A stretch of DNA of 64,000 nt, from contig JAEUJY010000012.1 in NCBI GenBank assembly GCA_016794525.1, positions 16,584 through 80,583 of the forward strand, written 5' to 3'. Of this stretch, positions 8,492 through 19,850 are shown piece after piece (within the stretch, counting starts at the first letter, position 1; each line of letters begins with the position of its first letter). The DNA is from Myxococcales bacterium (GTDB taxonomy: Bacteria > Myxococcota_A > Polyangia > Haliangiales > Haliangiaceae). The notes under the pieces were generated by a model. The model had not been told where the DNA came from, did not search any database, and saw nothing but the letters and a program-made list of their open reading frames with translations. The translations under genes were made by a program, and so were the position numbers.

Positions 8492-10084
8492 CTAGCCGAT
8501 CGCCACCGCGAGCAGGCGATCGACGACGGCCCGCGCGCGGGTCACCTCGCCCTTGAGCGTGATGCACGGGACCTGGTGCGCGCTGAACATCTGCTCGAGC
8601 CAGCCCTCGGCGACGCCCTGCGCCAGCAGGCTGTCGTCGATCACCGCCGCGTCGGGCAGCGTGCCGCGCTCGGCGGCGCGGATCAGCGAGCCGGGATCCG
8701 CGCACGGCGCCACCGCGTAGCCGGCGTCGGACAGCACGCGCGTGATCGCCTCGAGGCGCGGCAGCGCGGCGCCGACCACGACGGTGCGGGTGGTGCGGCG
8801 CTCGATGCGGGTCAGGAACCGGGTCCAGCGCACGCGGTCGCCGTCGGTGACCTCGGCGATGTGCAGCCCGGCCCCCGGCGCCAGCCCGCGGGCCTCGGCC
8901 GCGCCGGTCGAGATCACCCGCACGACGCGCGCCACCAGCTCGATCGGCGGATCGCCGAGATCGAGGGGCACGGTCACGCCGACCGCGGCGTCGACCGGCA
9001 GGCCGGGCGCGTTGACGAACAGCCCGCCGAGCGACAGGTCGAGCGCGTCGACGTGGCTGGGGTGCACGCCGCGCAGCGCGACCGGCCAGCGCACCGGGAA
9101 GCGCATCGACGCGCGCGGCGGCGGCGGCTTGATGACGATGCCGCGGGCCCGCGCGTGCTGCAGCAGCTCGAGCAGGCGGCTGCGCGCGGCCGACGGCTCG
9201 GCGGCGAACCGCACCGCGAACCCCGAGGAGCCAGTCTCCGACGCGTCGCGCGCCGAGGTCACGTGGTAGACGGTGCCGCGGGCCAAGGCCGACTTGTCGT
9301 CGAGATCGAGCGCGACGTAGACCTCGTCGCCGAGCCGCGGCGGCGCGCCGGTGACCAGGTACGCGCCCTTGGCCGACAGCGAGCGCAGCCGCGCCGGCGA
9401 CCACTGCCCGCCGCGCAGGAAGCGCACGACGATCGAGGCGGCGCGCTCGACCTCGCTCGACGGCCGCGGCGGCGGCGGCGCGGTGGCCCGCCCGCGGTAG
9501 TTGACGGTCTCGGCCCGCGGCGTCGTGCTCCGCTGCACCGGCAGCGCGGCCCGCGCGTCGGCGAGCGACGGCATCGCCGGCACCTCGGGCGCGGGATCGC
9601 GGATCGCGCCGAGCCCGAGCGCGGTCGCGCGGGTCGGATCGCTGCGCCCGCCGGCCGGCGGCGTCGGCGGCAGCGCCGGCGCGGACTCGGCGCCGACCAC
9701 CGGCTCGGGCCCGGTGCCGCGCGCGCCGGCCTTGGGCGTCTGGCTGCGCCACCGCAGCGCGGTCATGGCCGCGGCGATGCCCGGGCACCGCTCGGCGATG
9801 CGCTCGTAGCTCGCCAGGTACGCGCCGAAGAACGCGCGGCGATCGCCTTCGCTCATGCGCGCGGGATCGATCACCGCGACGCCGCTCGCGACCACCCGGC
9901 CGATCCACCGGCCGCGATCGCTGTCGCCGCGCAGCCCGACGCCCACCAGCGCCACGTCGGTCGCCGCGCGATAATACAGGTCGACCTCGGCCACCGCGGG
10001 ATCGTCGAAGCGCTCCCACGCGCGGGTCAGCGCCTGGCCCCGCGCCCCATCCACCACGAGAAAGATCGCGCGCGCGGACTCCAT
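8492..10084 (-). CDS. Dual PilZ protein with degenerate receiver-like C-terminus
   Basis: The product is 530 residues. An N-terminal region (1-110) of unknown type is followed by a Pro/Ala-rich linker (about 115-200), then two PilZ-like barrels. The first (about 205-320) begins with a VVRFLRGGQWSPARLRSLSAKGAYL stretch interrupted by family-typical turns; the second (about 328-435) has RFPVRWPVALRG and DLSLGGLFV, the typical RxxxR and D/NxSxxG c-di-GMP motifs. The last 90 residues (RTVVVGAALPRLEAITRVL onward) look like a response-regulator receiver, but the acidic pair is replaced by GA, leaving AAVIDDSLL as the only acidic segment. A c-di-GMP-responsive cytoplasmic adaptor is the likely role. 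It is transcribed divergently from lon. Confidence 0.82.
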   Translation of the reverse strand: MESARAIFLVVDGARGQALTRAWERFDDPAVAEVDLYYRAATDVALVGVGLRGDSDRGRWIGRVVASGVAVIDPARMSEGDRRAFFGAYLASYERIAERCPGIAAAMTALRWRSQTPKAGARGTGPEPVVGAESAPALPPTPPAGGRSDPTRATALGLGAIRDPAPEVPAMPSLADARAALPVQRSTTPRAETVNYRGRATAPPPPRPSSEVERAASIVVRFLRGGQWSPARLRSLSAKGAYLVTGAPPRLGDEVYVALDLDDKSALARGTVYHVTSARDASETGSSGFAVRFAAEPSAARSRLLELLQHARARGIVIKPPPPRASMRFPVRWPVALRGVHPSHVDALDLSLGGLFVNAPGLPVDAAVGVTVPLDLGDPPIELVARVVRVISTGAAEARGLAPGAGLHIAEVTDGDRVRWTRFLTRIERRTTRTVVVGAALPRLEAITRVLSDAGYAVAPCADPGSLIRAAERGTLPDAAVIDDSLLAQGVAEGWLEQMFSAHQVPCITLKGEVTRARAVVDRLLAVAIG

Positions 10085-10202
10085 GAGGGCCGGCGATCAG
10101 CACGTCGCATTCCGCGGCGCGGAACTGTAAGCCACCTCGACCCTCAGCGTGGGAGTGCCCGTGATCGCTCGGCGGCCCGAAACACCCGGCAGCGGCGACC
10201 AT

Positions 10203-10223
10203 GGCAATCCCACCACCATTGCC
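10203..10223. promoter_or_regulatory. Inverted repeat in PilZ/lon divergent intergenic region
   Basis: GGCAAT and ATTGCC form a perfect 6-9-6 inverted repeat in the 259-nt space between the divergent PilZ and lon genes. This stretch is the AT-richest part of the neighbourhood (10225-10275). No convincing heat-shock or -35/-10 pair stands out, although TTGACC at 10261 could be a -35. A regulator site is possible but unproven. Confidence 0.25.
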
Positions 10224-10343
10224 GTGGCAAACTTACCACGCACTCAACAAATCAAGATTCTTGACCTTCGGGAGTGGAGTACCTGGCACACCGACATTCC
10301 CCCGAACTTGCCACCGTGTCCCACCGGCATAGAGTAGGTGCCC

Positions 10344-12764
<2,421 letters not shown>

Positions 12765-12878
12765 GACCTTGGCGGGTCTTTCGCAAAGCCCCTCCCCCAC
12801 CAGACGTGGGGCCCCCACGCAAGACGCGAGAGGATTGCTGGGGGGTGGGTCGCGACACCGCGGGCGGGCGCGATCGCC

Positions 12879-14810
12879 CTACTTGCGGCAAGGCGCCATG
12901 GGCACGTCCTTGAGCTCGAGCGTCGGGTTGACCAGGTCGACCTCGAAGCCGCCGGCGCCGATGATGCGGCCCGCGACCTGATCGACGGTGTTGGCGCTGC
13001 CGTCCATGATGGTGCTGCGATACACGGTGCCCGAACGGACGGCGGCGATCTGGGCGCTGGTGACGCGATCGACGGCCTTGCCCTGCTCGGCCAGGCGCCG
13101 ATGTTCGCTCTCGGCGATGGCGACCCGGGCCGGCAACACGTAACCACCGACCTTGGCTTGCACGATCGCGCCGCCGCTGTGCGGATCCGCGATGGGCACC
13201 GTCTCGCCCACGTGGCCGTTCATGATCGTCCGCGCGCGCTCCATGCCGCCGGTCCACAGCTCCTCGTCGCTCATCTCGACCTGCGGATCCTCGGGCACGC
13301 CGTCGGCGCGGTTGCCGGACGCGCCGGTCGCCGCGCCCTCCTGCGGGTGCTGCGCGGCGATCTTCTTGCGCTCCTCGGGCGTGGCCTTGCGCGTCTCGAC
13401 CACGCGGGCCGGTGGCACCAGGGAGCACTCGCCGGTCAGCGCGAACGGCCGGAGCACGAGGCCGCCTTCGCCGGTGACGCGCCCGCCGCCCGACAGCTTC
13501 AGGCTGCCGATCGTCGCCTCACCGAGGTTGCACTTGTAGATGTTGTAGACGTCGCCGGGCGAGTTCAGGTCGACGTAGACGCCGCCCGCCGCCTTGATGT
13601 CGATGCCGCCGCCGATCTCGACGTCGATCGCGCCGGTGACCTGGTCCTCGACGTTCTCGATCGATCCGGTCACCGTGATCCCGGCCGACGCCACGGCCGA
13701 GACGCTGACGAAGCCTCCCCCGGTGATGCTGAGCACGTTCGCCACGCCGACGCCGGCGCCGAGCTTCAGGCTGCCGGTGGCGGCGGCCTGCACCGATCCA
13801 CCCCCGGCCGCGCTCACGGTCAGCATGTCGGTCTCGGCCGCGCGCGGTCCGTCGGCCTTGGTCAACGCCGTCTTGAAGGTGGCATCGGCGGTCGCGCCGA
13901 CGCTGACCCCGAGCTCACCCTTGAGCTCGCCGACCACGCCGGCGGCGAGCGGGATCTGTTGGTTGTACGACTTCTTCCAGAGGTCCTTCTTCTTCTCGCC
14001 GGTGAACCCGAGGGTGCCGACCGCGCCGTCGGTCCACGTGAACCCGATCGAGCCGCCCAGCTCGGGCAGGATGCCCTTGGAGATCGACTGTCCCTCGAGC
14101 TTCGGGCGCCGGGCCTTCTCGTCGTCCGTGGCGCCCGCGGGCTTGGCGCCGTCGGGCTTCGGCGCGGCGGCCGGCGCGGGCTCGCGGGCGACGACGCGGC
14201 TGACGCCGGCGCTGCGCGCCACGGTGGTCGGCTCGCCACGCACCATCGCGTCGGCGGCGCGATCCGCCTCGTGTTCGGCGGCGTCCTGGGGCGACGACAC
14301 CACCAGCTGGTGTTGCCGGACCGGCGCGGCGCCGTCCTGCTGCACGGTGTGCGCGACCTCGTGGGCCAGGAGGTGCAGGCCGAACGGGTCGTCGGGCTGG
14401 TACATGCCATCGGCGAAGTGGATGTCCTGGCCGACCGTGTAGGCCCGGGCGCCGACGGCGTCGGCGGCCTCGCGCGACGCCGGCCCGGTGTGGAGCCGCA
14501 CGCGCGACAGGTCGGCGTCGAGCGACTGCTCGAACTGGCGCTGGAGCGTCACCGGCAGCGGGGCGCCGGTCGACGCCGCGGCCCGCTCGACCGCCGCGTC
14601 GGCGCCGGCGGCCACCCCGTTGGCGTCGCGCCCGGCGATGCCTTCGCCGAGCGCCCGCGCGACCGCCGGGTCCGAGAGCCGCAGCACCGTCAGCTGCGTG
14701 GCCGGCGCGAGCCGTGAGGTGAGCGTCGACTTTCCAGGCAGGTGCCCGGTGCGGTCGCCCTCGGAATCGAGCCCCAGGTTGCCAAGGTCGCGGCGCAGCA
14801 GCTGGTCCAT
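12879..14810 (-). CDS. DUF4157 (eCIS-core) protein with HExxH motif
   Basis: The product is 643 residues without a signal peptide. DUF4157 spans roughly residues 85-165 and contains [11 protein letters not shown], the SRVRLHTG block and the zinc-protease-like HEVAH at 150-154 followed by TVQQ. A Glu-rich helix ([12 protein letters not shown], about 180) completes the domain. The C-terminal two-thirds are low-complexity beta-type repeats rich in Gly, Val and Ala (about 290-480), then an unrecognised tail. DUF4157 domains mark cargo or accessory proteins of extracellular contractile injection systems, but no sheath, tube, baseplate or AAA gene is nearby. It lies tail-to-tail with lon. Whether it is cleaved autocatalytically or exported is unknown. 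Confidence 0.85.
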   Translation of the reverse strand: MDQLLRRDLGNLGLDSEGDRTGHLPGKSTLTSRLAPATQLTVLRLSDPAVARALGEGIAGRDANGVAAGADAAVERAAASTGAPLPVTLQRQFEQSLDADLSRVRLHTGPASREAADAVGARAYTVGQDIHFADGMYQPDDPFGLHLLAHEVAHTVQQDGAAPVRQHQLVVSSPQDAAEHEADRAADAMVRGEPTTVARSAGVSRVVAREPAPAAAPKPDGAKPAGATDDEKARRPKLEGQSISKGILPELGGSIGFTWTDGAVGTLGFTGEKKKDLWKKSYNQQIPLAAGVVGELKGELGVSVGATADATFKTALTKADGPRAAETDMLTVSAAGGGSVQAAATGSLKLGAGVGVANVLSITGGGFVSVSAVASAGITVTGSIENVEDQVTGAIDVEIGGGIDIKAAGGVYVDLNSPGDVYNIYKCNLGEATIGSLKLSGGGRVTGEGGLVLRPFALTGECSLVPPARVVETRKATPEERKKIAAQHPQEGAATGASGNRADGVPEDPQVEMSDEELWTGGMERARTIMNGHVGETVPIADPHSGGAIVQAKVGGYVLPARVAIAESEHRRLAEQGKAVDRVTSAQIAAVRSGTVYRSTIMDGSANTVDQVAGRIIGAGGFEVDLVNPTLELKDVPMAPCRK

Positions 14811-14886
14811 GTGGTGGAGGCCGGGTCGGCGCCGGATGTGACACGCCGAAAATCGGGGCGGCGCCAGGAAGCCCCTTGCGCGTATC

Positions 14887-14901
14887 GTAAATCTGATTTA
14901 C
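14887..14901. promoter_or_regulatory. 15-bp perfect palindrome, likely TetR operator
   Basis: GTAAATC-T-GATTTAC is a perfect odd-centred palindrome in an otherwise GC-rich region. It ends 9 nt before the GTG start of the TetR gene and lies between a possible -35 (TTGCGC, 14876-14881) and -10 (TACTAA, 14899-14904). The position fits autorepression of the TetR/hydroxylase operon. Confidence 0.6.
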
Positions 14902-14910
14902 TAATTGCTC

Positions 14911-15606
14911 GTGATTCACGAAGTGCAGGCGACCCCACGGGCGCGGCGGCGCGAGGCGAACCTCGAGCGCATCCTCGACACCGCGCTCGACGTGGTGGCG
15001 CGCGAGGGGCTCGAGGGCCTGCAGATGGCGCGGCTGGCGGCGGCGGTCGACTACACGCCGGGCGCGCTGTACCGCTACGTCGAGTCGAAGGACGCGCTGG
15101 TGGCGCTGCTGGTGACGCGCACGCTGGGCCAGGTCGAGGCCGCGCTGCGCGCGGTCGAGGCGACGGTGCCGGCGCGGGCCACGCCGCTGGCGCGGGTCGC
15201 GGCGCTGGTCGCGGCCTACCGCCGGTTCGTGCGCGGCGCGCCGCACCGCTTCGGCCTGCTGGCGGTGGCGATGGCCGAGCCGCGGATCCTGGTCGGCGAT
15301 CCCGCGCACACCCGCCTGACCGCCGCCGCGGTGGTCGCGGCGCTGACGCCGGTGGCCGCCGCGCTCGACGCCGCCGCCACCGCCGGCGCGCTCGACGCCG
15401 GCCCGGCCATCGAGCGCACGCTGTGCGTGTTCGCGATGGTCCACGGCCTGTCGCAGCTGCCCAAGATGGCCCGCGCCGCGCCGACCGCGATCGACGTCGA
15501 CGCGATCGTCGCCAGCGGCCTGCGCGCGCTGCTCATCGGCTGGGGCGCCGCGGCGCGCTCGGTCGACCACGCCATCCGTTCGAGCTTCGAGCCGGAGCAC
15601 CCATGA
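14911..15606 (+). CDS. TetR/AcrR-family transcriptional regulator
   Basis: The product is 231 residues from the GTG at 14911; a TTG at 14905 would add two residues. The N-terminal HTH is clear (LERILDTALDVVAREGLEGL, then ARLAAAVDYTPGALYRYVESK at about 40-60). The C-terminal ligand-binding part is Ala-rich and helical, ending in a TetR_C-like HGL segment. I prefer the GTG because a candidate -10 at 14899-14904 puts the transcript start almost on it. The stop overlaps the next gene by 4 nt (ATGA, 15603-15606), so regulator and fatty-acid hydroxylase are coupled. A 15-bp palindrome upstream is the probable operator. The ligand is unknown; lipid-related is an inference from the neighbour. Confidence 0.88.
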   Translation: MIHEVQATPRARRREANLERILDTALDVVAREGLEGLQMARLAAAVDYTPGALYRYVESKDALVALLVTRTLGQVEAALRAVEATVPARATPLARVAALVAAYRRFVRGAPHRFGLLAVAMAEPRILVGDPAHTRLTAAAVVAALTPVAAALDAAATAGALDAGPAIERTLCVFAMVHGLSQLPKMARAAPTAIDVDAIVASGLRALLIGWGAAARSVDHAIRSSFEPEHP

Positions 15607-16154
15607 CCTCGCTCATCGTCACCTTCGCCCTCGGCATGTTCAGCTGGACGTTCCTCGAGTACGTCATCCACCGCTGGCTCGGCCACGATCCGCGCTACCG
15701 CGGCAACCCGTTCGGCGTCGAGCACGTGCGCCACCACGCCGAGGGCAACTACTTCGCCCCGACGCCGAAGAAGGCGGCGCTGGCGGCGCTGGTCGCAGTG
15801 CTGATCGGCGGCCCGGCGGCGTGGCTGGCCGGTGCCCACGGCGCGGCGGCGATCGGCGGCCTCCTGGTGATGTACGGGACCTACGAGGTGCTGCACCGCC
15901 GCGAGCACACCCACGCCGGCATCGGCGGCTACGGCCGGTGGGCGCGCCGCCACCACTTCCACCACCACTTCGTCGACCCCAAGACCAACCACGGGGTGAC
16001 GACGCCGCTGTGGGATCTGATCTTCCGCACCTACCGCACGCCGGGCGTCATCCCGGTGCCGGCCAAGCTGTGCATGCGCTGGCTGCTCGACGACGCCGGC
16101 GCGGTCCGGGCCGAGCACGCCGCCCGCTACCAGCTGCGCGGCGCGCGGTCGTAG
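15603..16154 (+). CDS. Fatty acid hydroxylase/sterol desaturase-family membrane protein
   Basis: The product is 183 residues. It has the eight-histidine di-iron pattern of the fatty-acid hydroxylase superfamily: EYVIHRWLGH (HxxxH near residue 20-25), VEHVRHHAEG (HxxHH), LHRREHTH, and RRHHFHHHF (HHxxHH) near 120. Hydrophobic segments lie at the N-terminus and at about 60-100. Such membrane enzymes use O2 to hydroxylate or desaturate lipid chains; the substrate here is not known. The ATG start overlaps the TetR stop, so expression should follow the upstream regulator. The size is short but typical for bacterial carotenoid or fatty-acid hydroxylase-like members. Confidence 0.85.
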   Translation: MTSLIVTFALGMFSWTFLEYVIHRWLGHDPRYRGNPFGVEHVRHHAEGNYFAPTPKKAALAALVAVLIGGPAAWLAGAHGAAAIGGLLVMYGTYEVLHRREHTHAGIGGYGRWARRHHFHHHFVDPKTNHGVTTPLWDLIFRTYRTPGVIPVPAKLCMRWLLDDAGAVRAEHAARYQLRGARS

Positions 16155-16195
16155 CCGCGACGGTCCCGGCGTGGCGACACGCCCTCCCCAGGCGG

Positions 16196-16729
16196 TCACC
16201 GCAGCGGGACGGTCATGCGGATCGCGCGCTGGCCGGTGCCGTAGCGGCCGACGTCGAGCGCCACCGGCGTGAACCCGGCCCGCTCGTACATCCGCTGGGC
16301 GCGGTGGTTGTGCTCGGCCACGCACAGCCGCAGCTCGGTGAGCCGGCCGGCCTTGGCGGTGGCGCGGCTGACGTGGAGCGCGTGATCGAGCAGCGCGCGG
16401 CCGAGGCCGTGGCGCCGCCACACCGGCTCGACCGAGATCGCCAGCAGGTCGGCGACGTGATCGCCCGAGAAGTCGTCGCGGTAGAACGCCAGCATCGTGA
16501 AGCCGCGGCGCGGCCCGGGATCGTCGATCCACGCGGCGACGTTGGCCTGCCGCAGCCACGCCGGCAGCACCTCGCGGTAGTCGCCGAGGTCGGCGAACGC
16601 GCGGCTGCCGAGGTCGATGATCCACGCGTGGTCGAGCGGCGTCGCGCGACGGATCGTCGGCGGCGCGATCGCGGGGCGGAGCACGGACACCACGGCCCCG
16701 AGTATCGCGCGGCGGCGCGGCCGGCGCAC
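16196..16729 (-). CDS. GNAT-family N-acetyltransferase
   Basis: The product is up to 177 residues. It shows the GNAT core: RRATPLDHAWIIDLG at the start of the domain, the acetyl-CoA motif A region LLAISVEPVWRRHGLGRALL (R-R-H-G-L-G) and the late block LRLCVAEHNHRAQRMYERAGF that closes the fold. The ATG at 16729 adds a basic leader (MRRPRRRAILGA); GTG codons at 16693, 16690 and 16684 are shorter alternatives that begin nearer the domain. The substrate cannot be read from sequence. It is the third gene of the minus-strand set dapL, phosphoesterase, GNAT, 22 nt after its neighbour. Confidence 0.85.
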   Translation of the reverse strand: MRRPRRRAILGAVVSVLRPAIAPPTIRRATPLDHAWIIDLGSRAFADLGDYREVLPAWLRQANVAAWIDDPGPRRGFTMLAFYRDDFSGDHVADLLAISVEPVWRRHGLGRALLDHALHVSRATAKAGRLTELRLCVAEHNHRAQRMYERAGFTPVALDVGRYGTGQRAIRMTVPLR

Positions 16730-16751
16730 GCGGGAGCGGCCCGCGAACGGC

Positions 16752-17477
16752 TCAGGCGTAGGCGGCGGCCAGCATCGCCGCCAGCGGGTGCGCGACCGCG
16801 GTGGCGGCGGCGCGCAGCCGGGCGCGATCGAGCTCGACCACGCGGCTGGTGATCGCGACGTCGGCGCCGCGCAGCTCGACGACCGCGTAGGTGGCGTGGG
16901 GCAACAGCACCGGCGGCCCGCCGTGGGCGAACTCGCGGAACGCCAGCCCGACCGAGCCGGGGTTGACCAGGTACATGCCGCGGTGCAGCCGCACCATCGG
17001 CACGTGGGTGTGGCCGCCGGCCAGCACCACCGCGGTCCGCCCGCCCAGCATCGCGTCGAGCTCGGCCTCGGGCGTGGTCGCGAGCAGGTTCTCGACGTTG
17101 GACCGCGGCGAGCCGTGGAACAGGTGCAGCGTCGCCGCGCCGTCGGTGAGCGTGTGCTCGCGCTGGTAGCGCACCAGCCGCGCGCGGTCGGCGTCGGTGA
17201 GCTGCGCGGCGCACCACGCCACCGCGTCGTGGATGATCGGCGCCTCGGTGTAGCGGGCGATCAGCGCCGGCTCGAGCAAGAACTCGTCGTGGTTGCCGAG
17301 GATGGTCGGCGTGCCGAGGTCGTCGACCGCGGCCAGCACCTCGCGCGGGTGCGGCCCCAGCGTCGCGACGTCGCCCAGGCACACCACCGCGTCGACGCCG
17401 AGCCGCCGGGCGTCGGCCCGCACCGCGTCGAGCGCGACCAGGTTGCCGTGCAGATCCGAGATCAGCGCGACCCGCAT
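16752..17477 (-). CDS. Calcineurin-like metallophosphoesterase (YfcE/MJ0936 type)
   Basis: The product is 241 residues with the metal-binding motifs in order: SDLHGN (residues 7-12), CLGDVATLGPHP (GDxxxxGP), LGNHDEFL (GNHD) near 60 and GGHTHVP near 155, followed by NPGSVG. These are the ligands for the two-metal centre of the YfcE-like phosphodiesterase group. The substrate may be a cyclic nucleotide or a phosphodiester; it cannot be decided from sequence. The gene follows dapL by 17 nt on the same strand. Confidence 0.9.
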   Translation of the reverse strand: MRVALISDLHGNLVALDAVRADARRLGVDAVVCLGDVATLGPHPREVLAAVDDLGTPTILGNHDEFLLEPALIARYTEAPIIHDAVAWCAAQLTDADRARLVRYQREHTLTDGAATLHLFHGSPRSNVENLLATTPEAELDAMLGGRTAVVLAGGHTHVPMVRLHRGMYLVNPGSVGLAFREFAHGGPPVLLPHATYAVVELRGADVAITSRVVELDRARLRAAATAVAHPLAAMLAAAYA

Positions 17478-17494
17478 CGGCTACGCCGCGCGGC

Positions 17495-18727
17495 TCACGC
17501 GAACACCCGGCGGATCCGCGCGACCGCCTCCTCGACGTTCGCCCGCGAGTTGAACGCCGACAGCCGGAAGTAGCCCTCGCCAGCGGGGCCGAAGCCCGAG
17601 CCCGGCGTGCCGACCAGGTGGGCCTTGGTGAGCAGCTCGTCGAAGAAGTCCCACGACTTCGCGCCGCCCGGCGTGCCGAGCCAGATGTACGGCGCGTGCT
17701 GGCCGCCGAACACGGTGAAGCCGGCGGCGGTCAGGCCCTCGCGCAGCAGCCGCGCGTTGTCCATGTAGAACGCCACCTGCCCCAGCGTCTGGGCCATGCC
17801 CTCGGCGCTGTACGACGCCGCCGCGCCGCGCTGCACGACGTAGCTGGTGCCGTTGAACTTGGTCGAGTGGCGGCGGCTCCACATCGCGTTGAGCGACACC
17901 CGCTCGCCGCCGGCGCCGACGCCGCGCAGCTCCTTGGGCACCACCATGAACGCGCAGCGCACGCCGGTGAAGCCGGCCCGCTTGGAGTAGCTGCGCAGCT
18001 CGATCGCGCACTCGCGGGCGCCGTCGATCTCGTAGATCGAGCGCGGCAGCGCGGGATCCTGGATGTACGCCTCGTAGGCGGCGTCGAAGACGATCAGCGC
18101 GTCGTGCTGCCGCGCCCACGCCACCCACGCGGTCAGGTGGTCGCGGGTCATGACCGCGCCGGTCGGGTTGTTGGGCGAGCACAAGTAGACGACGTCGATG
18201 CCCCCGCCCTTCGGCGGCTCGGGCACGAAGCCGGTGGCGGCGGTCGACGGCAGGTACACCAGGCCGGGGTAGCGCCCGTCGGGCCCGGGCGCGCCGGTGC
18301 GGCCGGCCATGACGTTGGAGTCGACGTAGACCGGGTAGACCGGGTCGGCGATCGCGATCACCGCGTCGGCGGCGAACAGCTCCTGCAGGTTGCCGCTGTC
18401 ACACTTGCTGCCGTCGGAGACGAAGATCTCGTCGGCGCCGATCTCGACGCCGCGCGACCGGTAGTCGTGGGCGCGGATCGCGTCGAGCAGGAAGTCGTAG
18501 CCCTGCTCGGGGCCGTAGCCGCGGAACGTCGCGCGCACGGCCATCTCGTCCACGGCGGCGTGCATCGCCGCGACGATCGCCGGCGCCAGCGGCTCGGTGA
18601 CGTCGCCGATGCCCAGCCGGATCACCTGGGCGTCAGGGTGCGCCGCGGCGAACGCGCGCACGCGGCGCCCGATCTCGGGGAACAGGTAGCCGGCCGGGAG
18701 CTTCTGGAAGTTCGGGTTCGCTCGCAT
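17495..18727 (-). CDS. dapL: LL-diaminopimelate aminotransferase
   Basis: The product is 410 residues, the normal DapL length. It opens with the DapL-specific [20 protein letters not shown] and contains [11 protein letters not shown], the [14 protein letters not shown] loop, SPNNPTG and the PLP-binding lysine in SYSKRAGF (Lys249). DapL converts tetrahydrodipicolinate directly to LL-diaminopimelate for lysine and peptidoglycan synthesis, bypassing the succinylase and acetylase routes. A -10-like TATGGT at 18736-18741 leaves only 8 nt before the ATG, and no Shine-Dalgarno sequence is visible, so the mRNA may be leaderless. A metallophosphoesterase and a GNAT gene follow closely. Confidence 0.96.
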   Translation of the reverse strand: MRANPNFQKLPAGYLFPEIGRRVRAFAAAHPDAQVIRLGIGDVTEPLAPAIVAAMHAAVDEMAVRATFRGYGPEQGYDFLLDAIRAHDYRSRGVEIGADEIFVSDGSKCDSGNLQELFAADAVIAIADPVYPVYVDSNVMAGRTGAPGPDGRYPGLVYLPSTAATGFVPEPPKGGGIDVVYLCSPNNPTGAVMTRDHLTAWVAWARQHDALIVFDAAYEAYIQDPALPRSIYEIDGARECAIELRSYSKRAGFTGVRCAFMVVPKELRGVGAGGERVSLNAMWSRRHSTKFNGTSYVVQRGAAASYSAEGMAQTLGQVAFYMDNARLLREGLTAAGFTVFGGQHAPYIWLGTPGGAKSWDFFDELLTKAHLVGTPGSGFGPAGEGYFRLSAFNSRANVEEAVARIRRVFA

Positions 18728-18757
18728 CGGCCGCGACCATACACGCCCCGCCTCTCC

Positions 18758-18855
18758 GGTTCACGTCACGTCACCCGCCCCACCGTCACGCACCTTCCGG
18801 GCGGCCCCACGGCGCTCTGGTTCACGTCACGTCACCCGCCCCACCGTCACGCACC
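18758..18855. repeat. Two direct repeats of 37 bp with a 61-bp period
   Basis: A 37-bp unit starting GGTTCACGTCACGTCACCC occurs at 18758-18794 and identically at 18819-18855. Similarity continues imperfectly for about 18 more bases after each copy. The array occupies most of the gap between dapL and the outer-membrane-like gene; the first copy abuts the possible -35 of dapL. Copies elsewhere in the genome cannot be seen from here. Confidence 0.85.
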
Positions 18856-18894
18856 GCCCGGGAGGCCCCGCGGACAGCCGTCTCGGAGGGGAGG

Positions 18895-18945
18895 CTCGAT
18901 CCCGGCTTTGCCGGGATCGAGGGGAGGTCTGGCGACAGACCTCCC
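18895..18945 (-). terminator. Tandem hairpins at the 3' end of the outer-membrane-like gene
   Basis: Two perfect stems follow each other. One is a 10-bp stem with a 4-nt loop (18922-18931 pairing 18936-18945), whose outer base is the last base of the stop codon. The other is a 12-bp stem with a 3-nt loop (18895-18906 pairing 18910-18921), arms CTCGATCCCGGC and GCCGGGATCGAG. No T-tract follows on the minus strand, so it is either an atypical terminator or an mRNA 3' stabiliser. Confidence 0.6.
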
Positions 18946-19595
18946 TAAAACCAGTTGAAGCCGACGCCGATCGACCCGCCCGACACGTCCTGGCCCTGAT
19001 CGTAGCTGCCGACGATCATGCGCAGCTGGGCGTCGATCGAGAAGCGCGGCGCGCTGAGCAGCTCGTAGCCGACCGCGCCCATCGCGGCGCCGCCATCGGC
19101 GATCGACTCGGAGTCGCTGTTCTGGGTGCTGCCGTTGTCGTACGAGTAGCCGAGGTTGGCGCCGCCGATGCCGCCCTTGATCCACAGCTGCGGGGTCAGC
19201 CAGTACTGGATCGCGACCATCGCGCTGGCCTGGACCAAGCTGGTGGCGCCGAACTGGTTCTCGTCGACCGTCTGCGCGTTGCCCTGGACCTCGAACATGA
19301 TGCCGAGGCGCTCGTTGAGCATGCCGCCGACGTGGAAGTCGAACTCGCCGGCGACCGGATCGTAGTCGCAGCTGGCGCAGTTGACCTCGTCGTCACCAAT
19401 CTTCATCCCGCCCAGGCCGAGCGAGAAGCCGAGCATCATCCGACCGCCGCGCTCGTGGAACCCACCCACGGTGGTCGGCTGCGGGTTGGCCGGCGCGTAT
19501 CCGATCGGCTGCGGCTGCGCGGTCATGGGCTGAGCCATGGCGGCAGCAGGAGCGAGGATGGCGGCGGCGGCGAGGATGAGCGTCGAAGTCTTCAT
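18945..19595 (-). CDS. Outer-membrane beta-barrel-like secreted protein
   Basis: The product is 216 residues. The ATG at 19595 gives a Sec signal peptide (MKTSTLILAAAAILAPAAAMA) and is preceded by GGAAGGGG; a longer open frame to 19679 lacks these features. The mature part alternates hydrophobic and polar residues in about eight strands (for example MMLGFSLGLGGMKIG, SAMVAIQYWLTPQLWIKGG) and ends in GVGFNWF, the C-terminal aromatic expected of an outer-membrane barrel. A CASC pair lies near residue 70. A weak sigma-54-like element (TGG...TTGCA, -12 C at 19642) sits 47 nt before the start. Function unknown; porin-like or structural. Confidence 0.8.
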   Translation of the reverse strand: MKTSTLILAAAAILAPAAAMAQPMTAQPQPIGYAPANPQPTTVGGFHERGGRMMLGFSLGLGGMKIGDDEVNCASCDYDPVAGEFDFHVGGMLNERLGIMFEVQGNAQTVDENQFGATSLVQASAMVAIQYWLTPQLWIKGGIGGANLGYSYDNGSTQNSDSESIADGGAAMGAVGYELLSAPRFSIDAQLRMIVGSYDQGQDVSGGSIGVGFNWF

Positions 19596-19850
19596 AGGAA
19601 ACCCCTTCCAAGGAGATCGTAAGGTCGTGCCTGGTGGTAGTGCAAGCCTGGGCCCAGAAGCCGCGCCGCGGTGCGACAAACCGCGACGCGAGTGAGTCTC
19701 GCGGGTTAGCTCAGCGCGTCGAGTGGTTGGGCCACTAGCTGTGAACGGCCGTTTGGAGGGCGTGGCGTGGAGTGAGTCGCCGCCACTACTGATCGGGGCG
19801 CAGGCGCACGGTCGGCGGGGATCGCGCGGTGCCGCGCGCTCGCCCCGCGG

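Noticed and set aside
10261..10289. Possible lon heat-shock or sigma-70 promoter (TTGACC and a TGGCAC 17 nt on)
   Set aside because: The -10 partner is poor and neither sigma-32 nor CIRCE elements are present; left unassigned.
19704..19740. tRNA-like GGTTAGCTCAGC stretch
   Set aside because: A D-arm-like sequence only; no acceptor stem, anticodon loop or TTCGA arm in the following 80 bases.
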